A stretch of DNA of 64,000 nucleotides. Source: Eggerthellaceae bacterium (lineage in GTDB: Bacteria > Actinomycetota > Coriobacteriia > Coriobacteriales > Eggerthellaceae). Positions 1 to 7,571 of the stretch are shown one piece after another. Under the pieces are notes generated by a model, which was not told where the DNA came from, did no database searches, and saw only the letters and a list, made by a program, of their open reading frames with translations. Made by a program: the position numbers and the translations under genes. Numbering within the stretch: position 1 is the first letter of the stretch; the number at the start of each line of letters is the position of its first letter. Where the stretch lies: assembly GCA_009782615.1 (NCBI GenBank), contig WRIS01000002.1, positions 1 through 64,000 of the forward strand, written 5' to 3'.

Positions 1-426
1 GTGCACCCGAAAAGCCTGGGTTCCGTCGGCATAGTAAATGGTATAGATGACCAGTTCACCACTAAAGCGCAGATTAGCTTCGCCGCGCGGGGCAACGTAT
101 CCATACCAGTAATAGTCAAAGTTATCTTCTTTGTCAGGCACAGGTGCGGTTTGCACAAAGCCTACTTGAGAGATTTCGGCAATTTCGCATACCGCTCGCA
201 ATGTTTTCGGAAGACCTAGCGCATCGCGTGCGGTTCCGTATTCAACCCCTTCGGTATAGACGGGGTTAATCTTTCTCTCAAAGCCGATGATAGTAGTTGA
301 ATCCGCAGCATAAGCACCTGTCAAGCTGTTCGGCAGCAATCCAGGCCAAGAAATCACCAGCGTTAACGCAACGGCTAATTGCACACAAGCGCGTATTCCT
401 CGCTTTTCTCTTTTTCGAGCGAACAT
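1..426 (-). CDS. Exported surface protein, N-terminal fragment (cut by window edge)
   Basis: The first 142 codons are visible and the gene runs off the left edge. The start is ATG at 426 (MFARKREKRG). A positively charged stretch, a hydrophobic core around VQLAVALTLVISWPGLL and a likely cleavage site after AYA near residue 40 form a Sec signal peptide. The mature part (NPVYTEGVEYGTARDAL, FVQTAPVPD, NFDYYWYGYVAPRGE) is clearly paralogous to the N-terminus of the giant protein at 8968-13971, but lacks an about 50-residue insert that the giant has after its RAVCE segment. The promoter and leader are also shared between the two loci. The function is unknown; a large cell-surface or secreted protein is inferred from the paralogue. 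Confidence 0.8.
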   Translation of the reverse strand, partial: MFARKREKRGIRACVQLAVALTLVISWPGLLPNSLTGAYAADSTTIIGFERKINPVYTEGVEYGTARDALGLPKTLRAVCEIAEISQVGFVQTAPVPDKEDNFDYYWYGYVAPRGEANLRFSGELVIYTIYYADGTQAFRVH

Positions 427-491
427 ATACACACTCCTTTCTAACTTACCTCAAAGCACCTCTTGCAGTTTTTGCCAGTTCCCTCATTTCC

Positions 492-644
492 CTAAAGGGA
501 ATTGGCATAATGACAGGGTAAAAAACAAAAAACGACAGGTTTGTTCGCCGTGAAAGAGGGCTTCTTTCCCGCAAAAAATCCTGCCGCACCAAAATGCGAA
601 CACGCAAAATTATTATTTGTTTGTGGCTTTGGTAACGCGCCCAT
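492..644 (-). CDS. Leader short ORF, copy 1 (50 residues)
   Basis: ATG at 644 is preceded by a GGGGGC ribosome-binding-like element about 7 bases upstream, and the stop is at 492-494. The peptide begins MGALPKPQTNNNFACSHFGA. It aligns without gaps over the first 36 residues with the leader ORF at 13996-14190, sharing M, PK, QTN, FAC, GAA, K, SF and NK. About half of the identical residues differ only at the third codon base (P5, K6, T9, A14, C15, G19, A20, K35), which suggests selection on the peptide. The terminator at 527-587 lies inside this ORF, so translation should interfere with terminator folding. The function is unknown. Confidence 0.5.
   Translation of the reverse strand: MGALPKPQTNNNFACSHFGAAGFFAGKKPSFTANKPVVFCFLPCHYANSL
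527..587 (-). terminator. Intrinsic terminator inside the leader ORF, copy 1
   Basis: Read on the minus strand, GCGGCAGG (587-580) pairs with CCTGTCGT (539-532). An inner stem is formed by GCGGGAAAG and CTTTCACGGC, and a run of T (532-527) follows. It sits between the promoter and the coding start at 426, so it can only act as an attenuator of the surface-protein gene. Confidence 0.65.
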
Positions 645-940
645 GAAAAAAGCCCCCAATAACTTGTGTTACTTGGAAGGCCTGAGCGATCCAAATAAGC
701 TACCTTTTGGGGACTTCGAGTTTTTCTGCGTACCTATAAAATAAAGGTAGAGCGGAAAGCCTGTGCTCCCCAACCACTACCTCTAGCCTGTTCGGTATCT
801 CTAGCCTATTTGATTGTTTTTTCTAACGGAGTTTCAGCAATATTTGATTCGAGAAAGGAGCAGCGATGAAGCGTTTCTACAAAGCCTCTTCGCTTATTTC
901 TGAGCCATTATCTGCGAAAACCTACCCATCTAGTATGCAT

Positions 941-969
941 ATTCTAGCAGCCATTAAAATGAATAACAA
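941..969 (-). promoter_or_regulatory. Promoter of leader 1
   Basis: On the minus strand, the -35 TTGTTA (969-964) and the -10 TAGAAT (946-941) are separated by 17 bases. The second leader has the same architecture (TTGCTA, 17 bases, TAGAAT at 14506-14534), and the bases just downstream are conserved in both. Confidence 0.65.
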
Positions 970-1190
970 GCCAAAAACATAAGAAAGTCTGCATAAAAGC
1001 CCAGTAAACTTCATAAAAGTATGCAGAAGTGATTTGACGTGCCTGCTCAGAAGGCAAAAACCCATAAACCTTGTCGGGAAATGCTTCCTGCACCATTCCC
1101 CCACAATCTTTGCCTCACATTGCCCTTTTTCTCATTGCGGCACATAATCGCCGATGTTGGGTTGATGCACGGTTGCAGATTGCGGGCTTG
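970..1190. other. Intergenic spacer, no gene seen
   Basis: Between the leader-1 promoter and the repeat cluster before abiEii I see no ribosome-binding site with a plausible ORF and no strong hairpin. The short ORF readable here has no recognisable features. Confidence 0.4.
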
Positions 1191-1218
1191 AAGATTGCGG
1201 GTCAGAGCCCGCAATCTT
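1191..1218. repeat. REP-like hairpin
   Basis: AAGATTGCGGG (1191-1201) and CCCGCAATCTT (1208-1218) form a perfect 11-bp stem with a 6-base loop. The same ATTGCGGG/CCCGCAAT arms occur at 14954-14974, so this belongs to a dispersed repeat family. Confidence 0.55.
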
Positions 1219-1275
1219 TAACGCCGCACCTACCGTTGCTTTGTTGAAGGCTTTCGGGCGGCGGCTCCCACCCTG
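1207..1275. repeat. Left inverted repeat flanking abiE module
   Basis: Its reverse complement aligns with 2802-2870. Shared blocks are AGGGT, GGGAGCCGCCGCC, GCTTC/CCTTC, TAGG and TGCGGCGTTAAA followed by ATTGCG. The toxin-antitoxin pair lies exactly between the two copies, which suggests it was inserted or mobilised as a unit. Confidence 0.6.
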
Positions 1276-1280
1276 ATTTT

Positions 1281-2123
1281 TTATGTTGGAAATTCTGGAA
1301 GGTTTTGAGACAGTTTTCGGAGCGCCTCAATAGTCATTTCCCACGAAACGTTACTGGCATAAGCAAATCTCTTTTTATATCGCTGCCAGTGGTCTTTCAA
1401 AAGGGAGTTTTCTTCAATTACTTGAATGACAGATTGGAGATTCGCCATTTGCAGAATCGTGCCTCGCTTCTCGGCTGTCTTTTTTAACGCTGCGTAAAAC
1501 GTGGCTTCGTCAAATACTTGTGTAGTCGTTAAGATATAGATATCGTAAAAATCTCTCATTCGAGTAGTTGTAGCGCCACGGGAAATAATGGCTTCAAGTT
1601 TCTCTGCCAAAATCGTTTCCAAGTTATAAGCCATGATGCTAATTGTTCTATCCTCAAACATCAGCGGAAGCCTATATTCGGTTTCTCTTGGCGTAACAAA
1701 ATCCCCCGCTGTTATATCAACCTTAAGCATTTGGCGTGTTTTTTCGAGAACGGCTTCTATTGAAATTCTAAAGCCAGGATAGTCCACGTCATCTCGTATT
1801 TCCTCGATGCTGCGAACAGCAAAAGAAACGCCGTCATCAACAGAGACATTCAATACATTTTCAACGAAAGTAGCTGCTTCGGCTTGACTGAGCGCGTTGC
1901 CTTTTATTGTGGCGTCCACGTCCATGGTGGTTCGAGTTTCAATACCAACTATTGCAGCAATAAGCATGCCACCTTTGAGAATGAAGTTGTCCTTATAGTC
2001 TGAGACTGAGACTCTCTCCAAGAAACGTTCCATCATAAAACTCCGCAGAATTGTTTCGGCTTCCACGTTTTTAGCTTTTGCACGGTTTCGCACAAGAGCT
2101 TTGATTTGGGTTGCTGTTTTCAC
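1281..2123 (-). CDS. abiEii: AbiEii-family nucleotidyltransferase toxin
   Basis: This 280-residue protein belongs to the AbiEii/AbiGii nucleotidyltransferase toxin family of type IV toxin-antitoxin systems. The polymerase-beta-like core is visible: FILKGGMLI near residue 48, the catalytic acidic pair in TTMDVDATIKG near 65-75, and the downstream segment LETILAEKLEAI plus RMRDFYDIYIL typical of the family. Known members transfer nucleotides to RNA targets and stop growth; the target here cannot be read from sequence. The GTG start at 2123 follows GGAGGTG and overlaps the antitoxin stop (GTGA), so the two are translationally coupled. Confidence 0.88.
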   Translation of the reverse strand: MKTATQIKALVRNRAKAKNVEAETILRSFMMERFLERVSVSDYKDNFILKGGMLIAAIVGIETRTTMDVDATIKGNALSQAEAATFVENVLNVSVDDGVSFAVRSIEEIRDDVDYPGFRISIEAVLEKTRQMLKVDITAGDFVTPRETEYRLPLMFEDRTISIMAYNLETILAEKLEAIISRGATTTRMRDFYDIYILTTTQVFDEATFYAALKKTAEKRGTILQMANLQSVIQVIEENSLLKDHWQRYKKRFAYASNVSWEMTIEALRKLSQNLPEFPT

Positions 2124-2713
2124 AAGAGCACCTCCATATAACTTTTTAACAGCTTTGTGACATTAAAAACTTCTGCCATCTGCATAAGTGTGTTCAGGTT
2201 TTTGTCGCGTCGCCTGGCGTAGCGCTTGATTGCATCGGTCACTACTGCGATGTCCATGTGGTTTCGACTGCGCAGACAATCGCAAATTGTTCGTTCCAAA
2301 TCATAGGCGGCAATACTGTGTCCGAACATCGTAGGAAGTTGCGTTACTCCAACTTCGTGCAGTTCAGGCTTGACGCTAAACACCCGTAATCCGTCTTTTC
2401 GCAATCGTGTGGCGTTATAGCCCGTTGGCACGGTGACGACATAAGTAGTAGGGTCGCGGTCGGTAAGATCATGTAAAAACAGAGCCGTTTCGTGCGAATA
2501 GATAATTTTCGAGCGGCGTAATTGAAGGATATGCATTCTATCTTGAAATTCATTGGGCAAAGCATAAACCCCAAACGAGGGTCGTTCCAATTCGCCCGCC
2601 TTTGCGAGTAAGCGCAAGCGTTCGTTTGAAACGCCGACTTTATTTGCTTGGGCGGTAGTAATTGTTCCATCGTTTTGTTCCAAGACTGATTGAAGGCTGT
2701 TTGGTAGCGACAT
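2120..2713 (-). CDS. abiEi: AbiEi-family antitoxin
   Basis: This 197-residue protein is encoded directly upstream of the toxin and overlaps it by 4 bases. The N-terminal winged-helix region (residues 1-50, TITTAQANKVGVSNERLRLL, then ERPSFGVYAL) and the segment IIYSHETALFLHDLTDRDP followed by VVTVP are hallmarks of AbiEi antitoxins. In studied systems this protein represses its own promoter and neutralises the toxin without a stable complex (type IV). The ATG at 2713 follows AAGGAG. Long imperfect inverted repeats flank the pair. Confidence 0.88.
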   Translation of the reverse strand: MSLPNSLQSVLEQNDGTITTAQANKVGVSNERLRLLAKAGELERPSFGVYALPNEFQDRMHILQLRRSKIIYSHETALFLHDLTDRDPTTYVVTVPTGYNATRLRKDGLRVFSVKPELHEVGVTQLPTMFGHSIAAYDLERTICDCLRSRNHMDIAVVTDAIKRYARRRDKNLNTLMQMAEVFNVTKLLKSYMEVLL

Positions 2714-2801
2714 AGAACATACTCCTTGATTTGATATTTGTGCTTATATTGTAAAGCGTACTTGCACAAAAATCAATTCTTGAAGGACGGGCTTATCAAC
2801 G

Positions 2802-2870
2802 TGAGGGTCGGGAGCCGCCGCCTGGGTGGCTTCGAGTCGCCATAGGTTGGTGCGGCGTTAAAAATTGCGA
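2802..2870. repeat. Right inverted repeat flanking abiE module
   Basis: This is the inverted partner of 1207-1275; see there for shared blocks. Directly outside it lies a half copy of a small dispersed palindromic repeat (2874-2900), so repeats have accumulated on both sides of the module. Confidence 0.6.
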
Positions 2871-2873
2871 GTT

Positions 2874-2900
2874 GTCATTGCGAGGAGCACTGCGACGAAT
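2874..2900. repeat. Half copy of GTCATTGCG-type dispersed repeat
   Basis: GTCATTGCGAGGAGC followed by GCGACGAA matches the well-known class of short palindromic interspersed repeats. The full 80-bp form is at 14951-15030. Only one arm is present here. Confidence 0.5.
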
Positions 2901-2911
2901 AGCCGCATAAC

Positions 2912-2946
2912 AAAAAACTCGGTCCCCCGCTATCGGGGAACCGAGT
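2912..2946 (-). terminator. Terminator of the SipW/TasA-like operon
   Basis: ACTCGGT-CCCCG (2917-2929) and CGGGG-ACCGAGT (2934-2946) form a long GC-rich hairpin. A run of T follows on the minus strand (2917-2912). It lies 60 bases after the last gene of the cluster. Confidence 0.85.
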
Positions 2947-3008
2947 CATTTCACCTCGCTTTTTTCTCGCAAAGCCTACAACGTTAGTCTTTCTTTCGCG
3001 CAACGAGT

Positions 3009-4346
3009 CTAAAGCGTTGGTTCTTCATTTTTGCGCCGCTTTTGAAACAACAGCACAAGCCCCAGTGTCAATCCACTCACAGCCATCAAGCAGCCCCAAA
3101 GCCAAATCGTGGTTGTGTCGCCAGTTTTCGGAGCCACCGTCGGCGGCGGAGTCTTTGGCGAGACTTTCGCAGGAGGTTCAACTACGGGAGGTTCAACCGC
3201 AGATGGTTCCTCGGGTGGCGGCTGCTCCTCTGGCGGAGGAGGTGGTTCCTCAGGCGGGGGCGGTGGTGGCGGATCGTCGGCCAATTCTGCCGTCCAAATC
3301 CACTTTATCAATCCAAGAAGGTCTTGATATTCATTGCCCATCGAAGGATCAACCCTCATCTGAACGTTGAGCCTCTTCAATTCTTCGGGCGCAAACATAC
3401 CCAAACTGATGTCATAGCGCATCGATTCAGGATTGGACGCATCGCCATACGGGTTGCCCCATATCGGACCGTCGTAGATAACCCTGCCGCTTTCATCGGT
3501 AACAATAATAGAAACGTATTCTTGCAAAAGTTTGTTAATGCGCGCCAGCGTTTCGGGGTCATTGCTTATCTGTTCGATGTTTTCGGCACGCAAGAATATT
3601 TCTACTTCGCGGTCAAACGCATTGGCAACTTCAATAGTTTGTGACCTGGTTTCTCCTGGTACGAGGTTCTTGAAATTGGCGAACAAATCGCTGTTTTCAG
3701 GATGGAAAACAAAGTTAGGTTCCCCTCCCGTAAAGGTCGAACGCGCAACTATCGGCGTACCTGGGTCAGACACATACGTCGGTGCACCGAGATACTCAAG
3801 CGTCTTGCCCCAAAGAGAAGGACCATCTCCTGCGGCTTGAACACATTCCATCTTCACCGTAATAAAGGCTTCAAGCCCCTGATATTCATTGCCGATATCA
3901 CTGGCAATACTAAAGGACCTAAACAACGGCTCAAGAGTGCTTTCCCCTGGCTTCAAAACGCCCAGGTAATAGAAGTAACCATCGTTGGCATCATAGCGCC
4001 AGTATTCATCGTTATACACTATGGTGATATTGTCGGTGGGAAGAGGAGCGAGCGCTTGATTCGTTCCTTGGAGCGGCTCTCCCCAGCTCTTCTCAATCTT
4101 AACGCGCACAACAGCATCGCTCGTGCCCGTATTTTGCACGTTGACAACCTTGTCTACCGTGGCACCAGGAAAAACATCCTTGGCGCCAACATATTCTTCA
4201 ACGATGCGCGCATTTACGCCCGCCGTATCGATGACATGAACAGATTCGCCGATATACTTCACTGCGGCAAAGGTTGTCCCTATGCCTGAAACCACGAACA
4301 GTATCGCCAACGCTGCTACTACAAAATGAACTTTGAACTTATACAT
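3009..4346 (-). CDS. TasA/camelysin-like wall protein with PKTG sorting signal
   Basis: This 445-residue exported protein has an N-terminal hydrophobic segment (VVAALAILFVVSGIGTTFA) followed by two related beta domains. Each carries the pattern VFPGATVDKVVNVQNTG or LVPGETRSQTIEVANA typical of TasA/camelysin-like folds. Residues about 355-405 are a Pro/Glu/Val-rich wall-spanning stalk. The C-terminus has an LPXTG-like motif (APKTG), a hydrophobic helix and a KRRK tail, so sortase anchoring is expected. The ATG at 4346 follows an excellent AGGAGGTGAT. It is the last gene of the SipW cluster and may provide the wall anchor for the polymer; this role is inference. Confidence 0.8.
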   Translation of the reverse strand: MYKFKVHFVVAALAILFVVSGIGTTFAAVKYIGESVHVIDTAGVNARIVEEYVGAKDVFPGATVDKVVNVQNTGTSDAVVRVKIEKSWGEPLQGTNQALAPLPTDNITIVYNDEYWRYDANDGYFYYLGVLKPGESTLEPLFRSFSIASDIGNEYQGLEAFITVKMECVQAAGDGPSLWGKTLEYLGAPTYVSDPGTPIVARSTFTGGEPNFVFHPENSDLFANFKNLVPGETRSQTIEVANAFDREVEIFLRAENIEQISNDPETLARINKLLQEYVSIIVTDESGRVIYDGPIWGNPYGDASNPESMRYDISLGMFAPEELKRLNVQMRVDPSMGNEYQDLLGLIKWIWTAELADDPPPPPPPEEPPPPPEEQPPPEEPSAVEPPVVEPPAKVSPKTPPPTVAPKTGDTTTIWLWGCLMAVSGLTLGLVLLFQKRRKNEEPTL

Positions 4347-4490
4347 CCACCAATCACCTCCTCATCTAAAATCTCTCAAACAGGTACTCGCTTAGGCTCG
4401 AACAGTCATACCTACTATATTTATACTCACACTCATGCTGCCCGAGCCCTTCTGCGAACTCTTATACGAATCTCGTAATTCTTACAATCA

Positions 4491-5273
4491 CTAAGCCAAA
4501 ACTACACCCGTGGCTTCGTTGAGTGCTGCAAACGCAGTGGCTGCGTTAGGCATTTCGGCTGCCTGTATGGCTTCCGCCTTCAAGATAATCTTGTATCCGC
4601 TGCCTGGCGCCGTTATTTCAACCGTGCCATTGGGCAACACTTCATAGCTAGAGCCATGCAGGGTACAAATTTCTTCATTGCTCCACTCTTTAGGAATCAC
4701 TACATTGGTGAAAAGCACCGCAATATCAGGAACGGCCGCATCGAAGATTTCCTTGTAGTTGTAGTAGCGCACTCCTGGCTTGCCAGCTTCATTTCCTGCA
4801 AAGACAAAATCATCTTTGTTGTATTCGGCATAAATCTTGCCCGCAGAAACAAGCGCTTCTAACTGCTGCGTGGAATACACGTCGTTAACGGCAATGGTGG
4901 GGTTGGCGCTTCCGTACGCCTTATCAAAGAACAGCGTGCTCAAAATAAGGTTGATGCGCTCGGCATCGGTTATCAAAGCGCCGTTGGCACCGTCAACCAA
5001 TTCCATGCGAACCCGCATGTAGCTTTGTCCTTCATGGGCGGTCACGGTCGGGTCTTTTTCCCGAACGCTCCCCGGCACGAGGTCAAGCCCGTCTCCGTCT
5101 TCCCAGTTAGGTTCTTCAATCCCAATTTTAATGTTTCCCATGGTGAACACATTTTCCACTTCATCATAGTCGGTGAAAAATGCCAACGTTGAAGCATACG
5201 CCAAAGCAGCCACTAATGCCACCGCTAGCGCGGTAAGGCTCAGTGCTTTTTTATTGGCAAAAAATTCTCTCAT
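4491..5273 (-). CDS. SipW-type substrate (TasA/camelysin-like)
   Basis: This 260-residue exported protein has the SipW-dependent signal type: a hydrophobic segment (LALTALAVALVAALAYASTLAFF) running into FFTDYDEVENVFTMGNI, the position where TasA-like proteins begin their beta-sandwich. It is followed by EEPNW and VPGSVREKDPTV, a motif shared with the neighbours at 5863, 6522 and 7572. I chose the ATG at 5273 because AAGGAG lies 8 bases upstream. An ATG at 5306 overlaps the sipW stop (ATGA) but lacks such a site. It probably is an extracellular fibre or pilin-like subunit processed by the adjacent SipW. Confidence 0.78.
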   Translation of the reverse strand: MREFFANKKALSLTALAVALVAALAYASTLAFFTDYDEVENVFTMGNIKIGIEEPNWEDGDGLDLVPGSVREKDPTVTAHEGQSYMRVRMELVDGANGALITDAERINLILSTLFFDKAYGSANPTIAVNDVYSTQQLEALVSAGKIYAEYNKDDFVFAGNEAGKPGVRYYNYKEIFDAAVPDIAVLFTNVVIPKEWSNEEICTLHGSSYEVLPNGTVEITAPGSGYKIILKAEAIQAAEMPNAATAFAALNEATGVVLA

Positions 5274-5302
5274 GGTATTTCTCCTTGTTATACGTATCAT
5301 GC

Positions 5303-5830
5303 TCATGCATCTGATGAAGGTTTGTTGTTCTCGTTAGCGTTGATTGGCTCATCTTTTCTGCCCACTATTCTCACAATGCAATAGAGCAGGTACAGCGCAA
5401 CAATGCCCGTTGCTACCAAAATCTTAGCTTGGAGAGTGGACAGCCAAACAAGCAGCATTCCCGCACCAGGAATATGAAGCTTTACGACTCCGATGATATT
5501 TTCGTAGCGCGAAGGTGCGTCAACGGCACTTCTTGCATTCGCAATACCCCAAGTAGTAAATTCATTCTTTTCCCGGTCAATGGCTACCACCCGATGGGTA
5601 ACAACAATGTCGCCTTTTGTTACGAAGGTGATATCGTCACCTATTTGGATATTCTCAGCCGCTGTTGGGACAACAACCACCAAGGAACCCACGGGGATTT
5701 CAGGGGTCATGGAGCCTGTTGCAACCGCGCGAAACTCCACCCCACCAAGCCTGGTGAGCGCAACCAAAGCGATTGCAATCACCAAACTTATCGTAGCCAC
5801 CCAAAACAATATGTTTTTAATAACTTTCAT
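5303..5830 (-). CDS. sipW: SipW-type signal peptidase I
   Basis: This 175-residue membrane protein of peptidase family S26B (the ER/archaeal-like SipW type) has an N-terminal helix (LFWVATISLVIAIALVAL), the catalytic Ser in ATGSMTPEIPVGSLVVV near residue 40, the catalytic His in GDIVVTHRVVAID near 76, and a C-terminal helix (ILVATGIVALYLLYCIV). Typical SipW enzymes process TasA-like substrates. Five such substrates and a PKTG protein surround it. The ATG at 5830 is 7 bases after GAGGA. Confidence 0.9.
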   Translation of the reverse strand: MKVIKNILFWVATISLVIAIALVALTRLGGVEFRAVATGSMTPEIPVGSLVVVVPTAAENIQIGDDITFVTKGDIVVTHRVVAIDREKNEFTTWGIANARSAVDAPSRYENIIGVVKLHIPGAGMLLVWLSTLQAKILVATGIVALYLLYCIVRIVGRKDEPINANENNKPSSDA

Positions 5831-5862
5831 CAACATTCCTCTTCAGTCCTTGAAAAATTTTT

Positions 5863-6480
5863 CTAGATTAACAAATCGAGCAGAGCCACCGTGGCATCAG
5901 CAAGCGTATCGAACGCATCGTATTGTACCGCTCCACCGATTAGTACAATGTTGAAACCTTCCAATTCGTTCTTCAGCCAAGCCAAATCATCAGAAGTAAC
6001 GCTGTCTTTGATGGTCACCGTCTCAAAGAGAGGGGCGGTGTCGTCGCCAGGCACCAATTCGTACTTGTATACCCAAACCTGCTCGACCGCATCAGTCATA
6101 CCAGCATCTGCGATTGCCCAGTCAGCCGTATTCCAGTCAATCTCGATTAAGGTAAGCAGGCGTGCTAAATCGGCATCACCGAGCGGTGCATTTTTTCCAT
6201 CCGTAAAGGTCAGATGAATTGCAACCCATTCACTGATGTCATTTTCAGACGTATTGGTGATTTGCGGGTCTTTGTCCACTACCTTGCCAGGAGTCAGATT
6301 TTCAGCATCTTCTGGCACCCAGTTTGGCTCGCTAATTTCTGCCTTGATGTTGTCTCCGAAGGTAAACATGTTGGTCAGTTCGTCGGTCTTGGTGAACAGG
6401 TAGGCGAATGTCAGTCCCGCTGCCAGCGTAAGAGCTAATACTGCCGATAGTGCAATGATATATTTTTTCTTCTTAGTCAT
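5863..6480 (-). CDS. SipW-type substrate (TasA-like), 205 residues
   Basis: The signal segment (YIIALSAVLALTLAAGLTFAYLF) leads into TKTDELTNMFTFGDNI, then ISEPNWVPEDAENLTPGKVV and KDPQITNTSEN, the signature shared with 6522-7466 and 7572-8210. The latter half (YELVPGDDTAPLFETVTI, IVLIGGAVQYDAF) also matches them, so these are tandem paralogues. It is very likely secreted, cleaved by the SipW encoded next in the operon, and assembled outside the cell; the polymer role is inferred from TasA. Confidence 0.8.
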   Translation of the reverse strand: MTKKKKYIIALSAVLALTLAAGLTFAYLFTKTDELTNMFTFGDNIKAEISEPNWVPEDAENLTPGKVVDKDPQITNTSENDISEWVAIHLTFTDGKNAPLGDADLARLLTLIEIDWNTADWAIADAGMTDAVEQVWVYKYELVPGDDTAPLFETVTIKDSVTSDDLAWLKNELEGFNIVLIGGAVQYDAFDTLADATVALLDLLI

Positions 6481-6521
6481 GGTCGTTCAGTCCTTTCTCA
6501 AGTCTTTTTCTTGCTTAATTT

Positions 6522-7466
6522 CTACGCCGCAACGTATTTGTTGGCTTCAAACAAAGCGAGAAGTGCTTCAATGGTGGCAGGTGCGTTATACGCAGTCATC
6601 CCATCAACACCAGCTTGTACAACCGCGCCGCGAACGATAATTTGGAATCCGTCAATGCCTTCACCCGTGTGTCCGCAGTTGGGCTTCAGCGAAGCGATGT
6701 TTGCGGGGCAGCCTGATGCGTGAATTTCCACGGGTACGCAGTCGCACTTAACATCGTCGAGCGTGCCGCCCTCGGCAATCAGTTCCGCACCATCTTCGCC
6801 ATAGATTGCGCAATTCACATGATGGCGATAGGTGGGGTCGCACTCACAGGCTCCGTACACATAGCATGAATCGGTGTGATCCATAGCAATGCTTGCCAAC
6901 CAAGCGTATTCCGTTTCCCAATCAAGCGTGGGGTCTGCAGCAAGGTCAGCGGTAGTAAAGGCGGGCTTAATCGTGACCGAATTAAACAGCGGTGTTGAAA
7001 CTTCTCCTGCAGCAAGCATTTCTTTGTAAACCCACACTTGCTCAACCTTGCCGTCCATAGCAACGTCAGCCAGTTCCCAATCGGCGGTGTTCCAGCTGAT
7101 GTCGAGCAGGCGCAGCAGGCGTCCTACATAGTTAGCGTCGCCAGGATCATCGGAGAGAAGAGCGCCATGACCGTCGGTAAAGTTCAGACGAATAGCGGCG
7201 TATTCATCTACCCCATTGTCGCTTACATTGGTAATCATGGGGTCTTTCGCTACTTCTTTGCCTGGTGTCAAGTTCTCTGCTTCTTCAGGTTTCCAGTTCG
7301 GCTCATCAATCTTGCCCTTGATGTTTTCTGCGAAGGAAAACGCATTTTCCTTCTGGTCGGTCATTGCTGACAGGTATGCCAGGGTGGCGCCAAGAGCAAC
7401 CAGCGCTACGAGCACAACCGAAAGGGTTATAACCAACCGTTTTTTCTTTGTCTTGTCTTGCATCAT
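6522..7466 (-). CDS. SipW-type substrate with Cys/His-rich insert
   Basis: This 314-residue paralogue of its neighbours has the signal segment VITLSVVLVALVALGATLAYL, then MTDQKENAFSFAENI, DEPNWKPEEAENLTPGKEV and KDPMITNVSDN. It is about 100 residues longer because of an insert (roughly residues 190-275) rich in Cys and His: DSCYVYGACECDPTYRHH, CAIYGEDG, VKCDCVPVEIHASGCP and LKPNCGH. The insert could bind metal or form disulphides. After it the common C-terminal strand (FQIIVRGAVVQAG) resumes. The ATG follows AGGAGG. Confidence 0.78.
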   Translation of the reverse strand: MMQDKTKKKRLVITLSVVLVALVALGATLAYLSAMTDQKENAFSFAENIKGKIDEPNWKPEEAENLTPGKEVAKDPMITNVSDNGVDEYAAIRLNFTDGHGALLSDDPGDANYVGRLLRLLDISWNTADWELADVAMDGKVEQVWVYKEMLAAGEVSTPLFNSVTIKPAFTTADLAADPTLDWETEYAWLASIAMDHTDSCYVYGACECDPTYRHHVNCAIYGEDGAELIAEGGTLDDVKCDCVPVEIHASGCPANIASLKPNCGHTGEGIDGFQIIVRGAVVQAGVDGMTAYNAPATIEALLALFEANKYVAA

Positions 7467-7571
7467 TTTCAGCCTCCTAAAACTACTTTCTACTTCTACT
7501 TCTATCTAACTTCTATCTATAAAAGCCTCAAGCCGATTTCTTTTGGCTCATATAAGCTTTGTAGCCCTTGT

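Larger units (their letters stand above)
427..934 (-). promoter_or_regulatory. Candidate regulatory leader RNA, copy 1
   Basis: This about 508-nt untranslated leader lies between the predicted promoter and the start at 426. It aligns in blocks with the leader at 13972-14499: near the 5' end (ACTAGATGGGTAGGTTTTC), a core with repeated TAGAG/CTAG elements followed by GGTAG and GGGGA, a hairpin with the stem TATTTGGA/TCCAAGTA, then a short ORF and an intrinsic terminator. The layout (promoter, structured core, short ORF, terminator, exported protein) suggests transcription attenuation. I could not match it to a riboswitch class I know. Confidence 0.6.

Noticed and set aside
446-694. 82-codon minus-strand ORF in leader 1
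   Set aside because: It is in a different frame from the conserved leader ORF and has no counterpart in leader 2.
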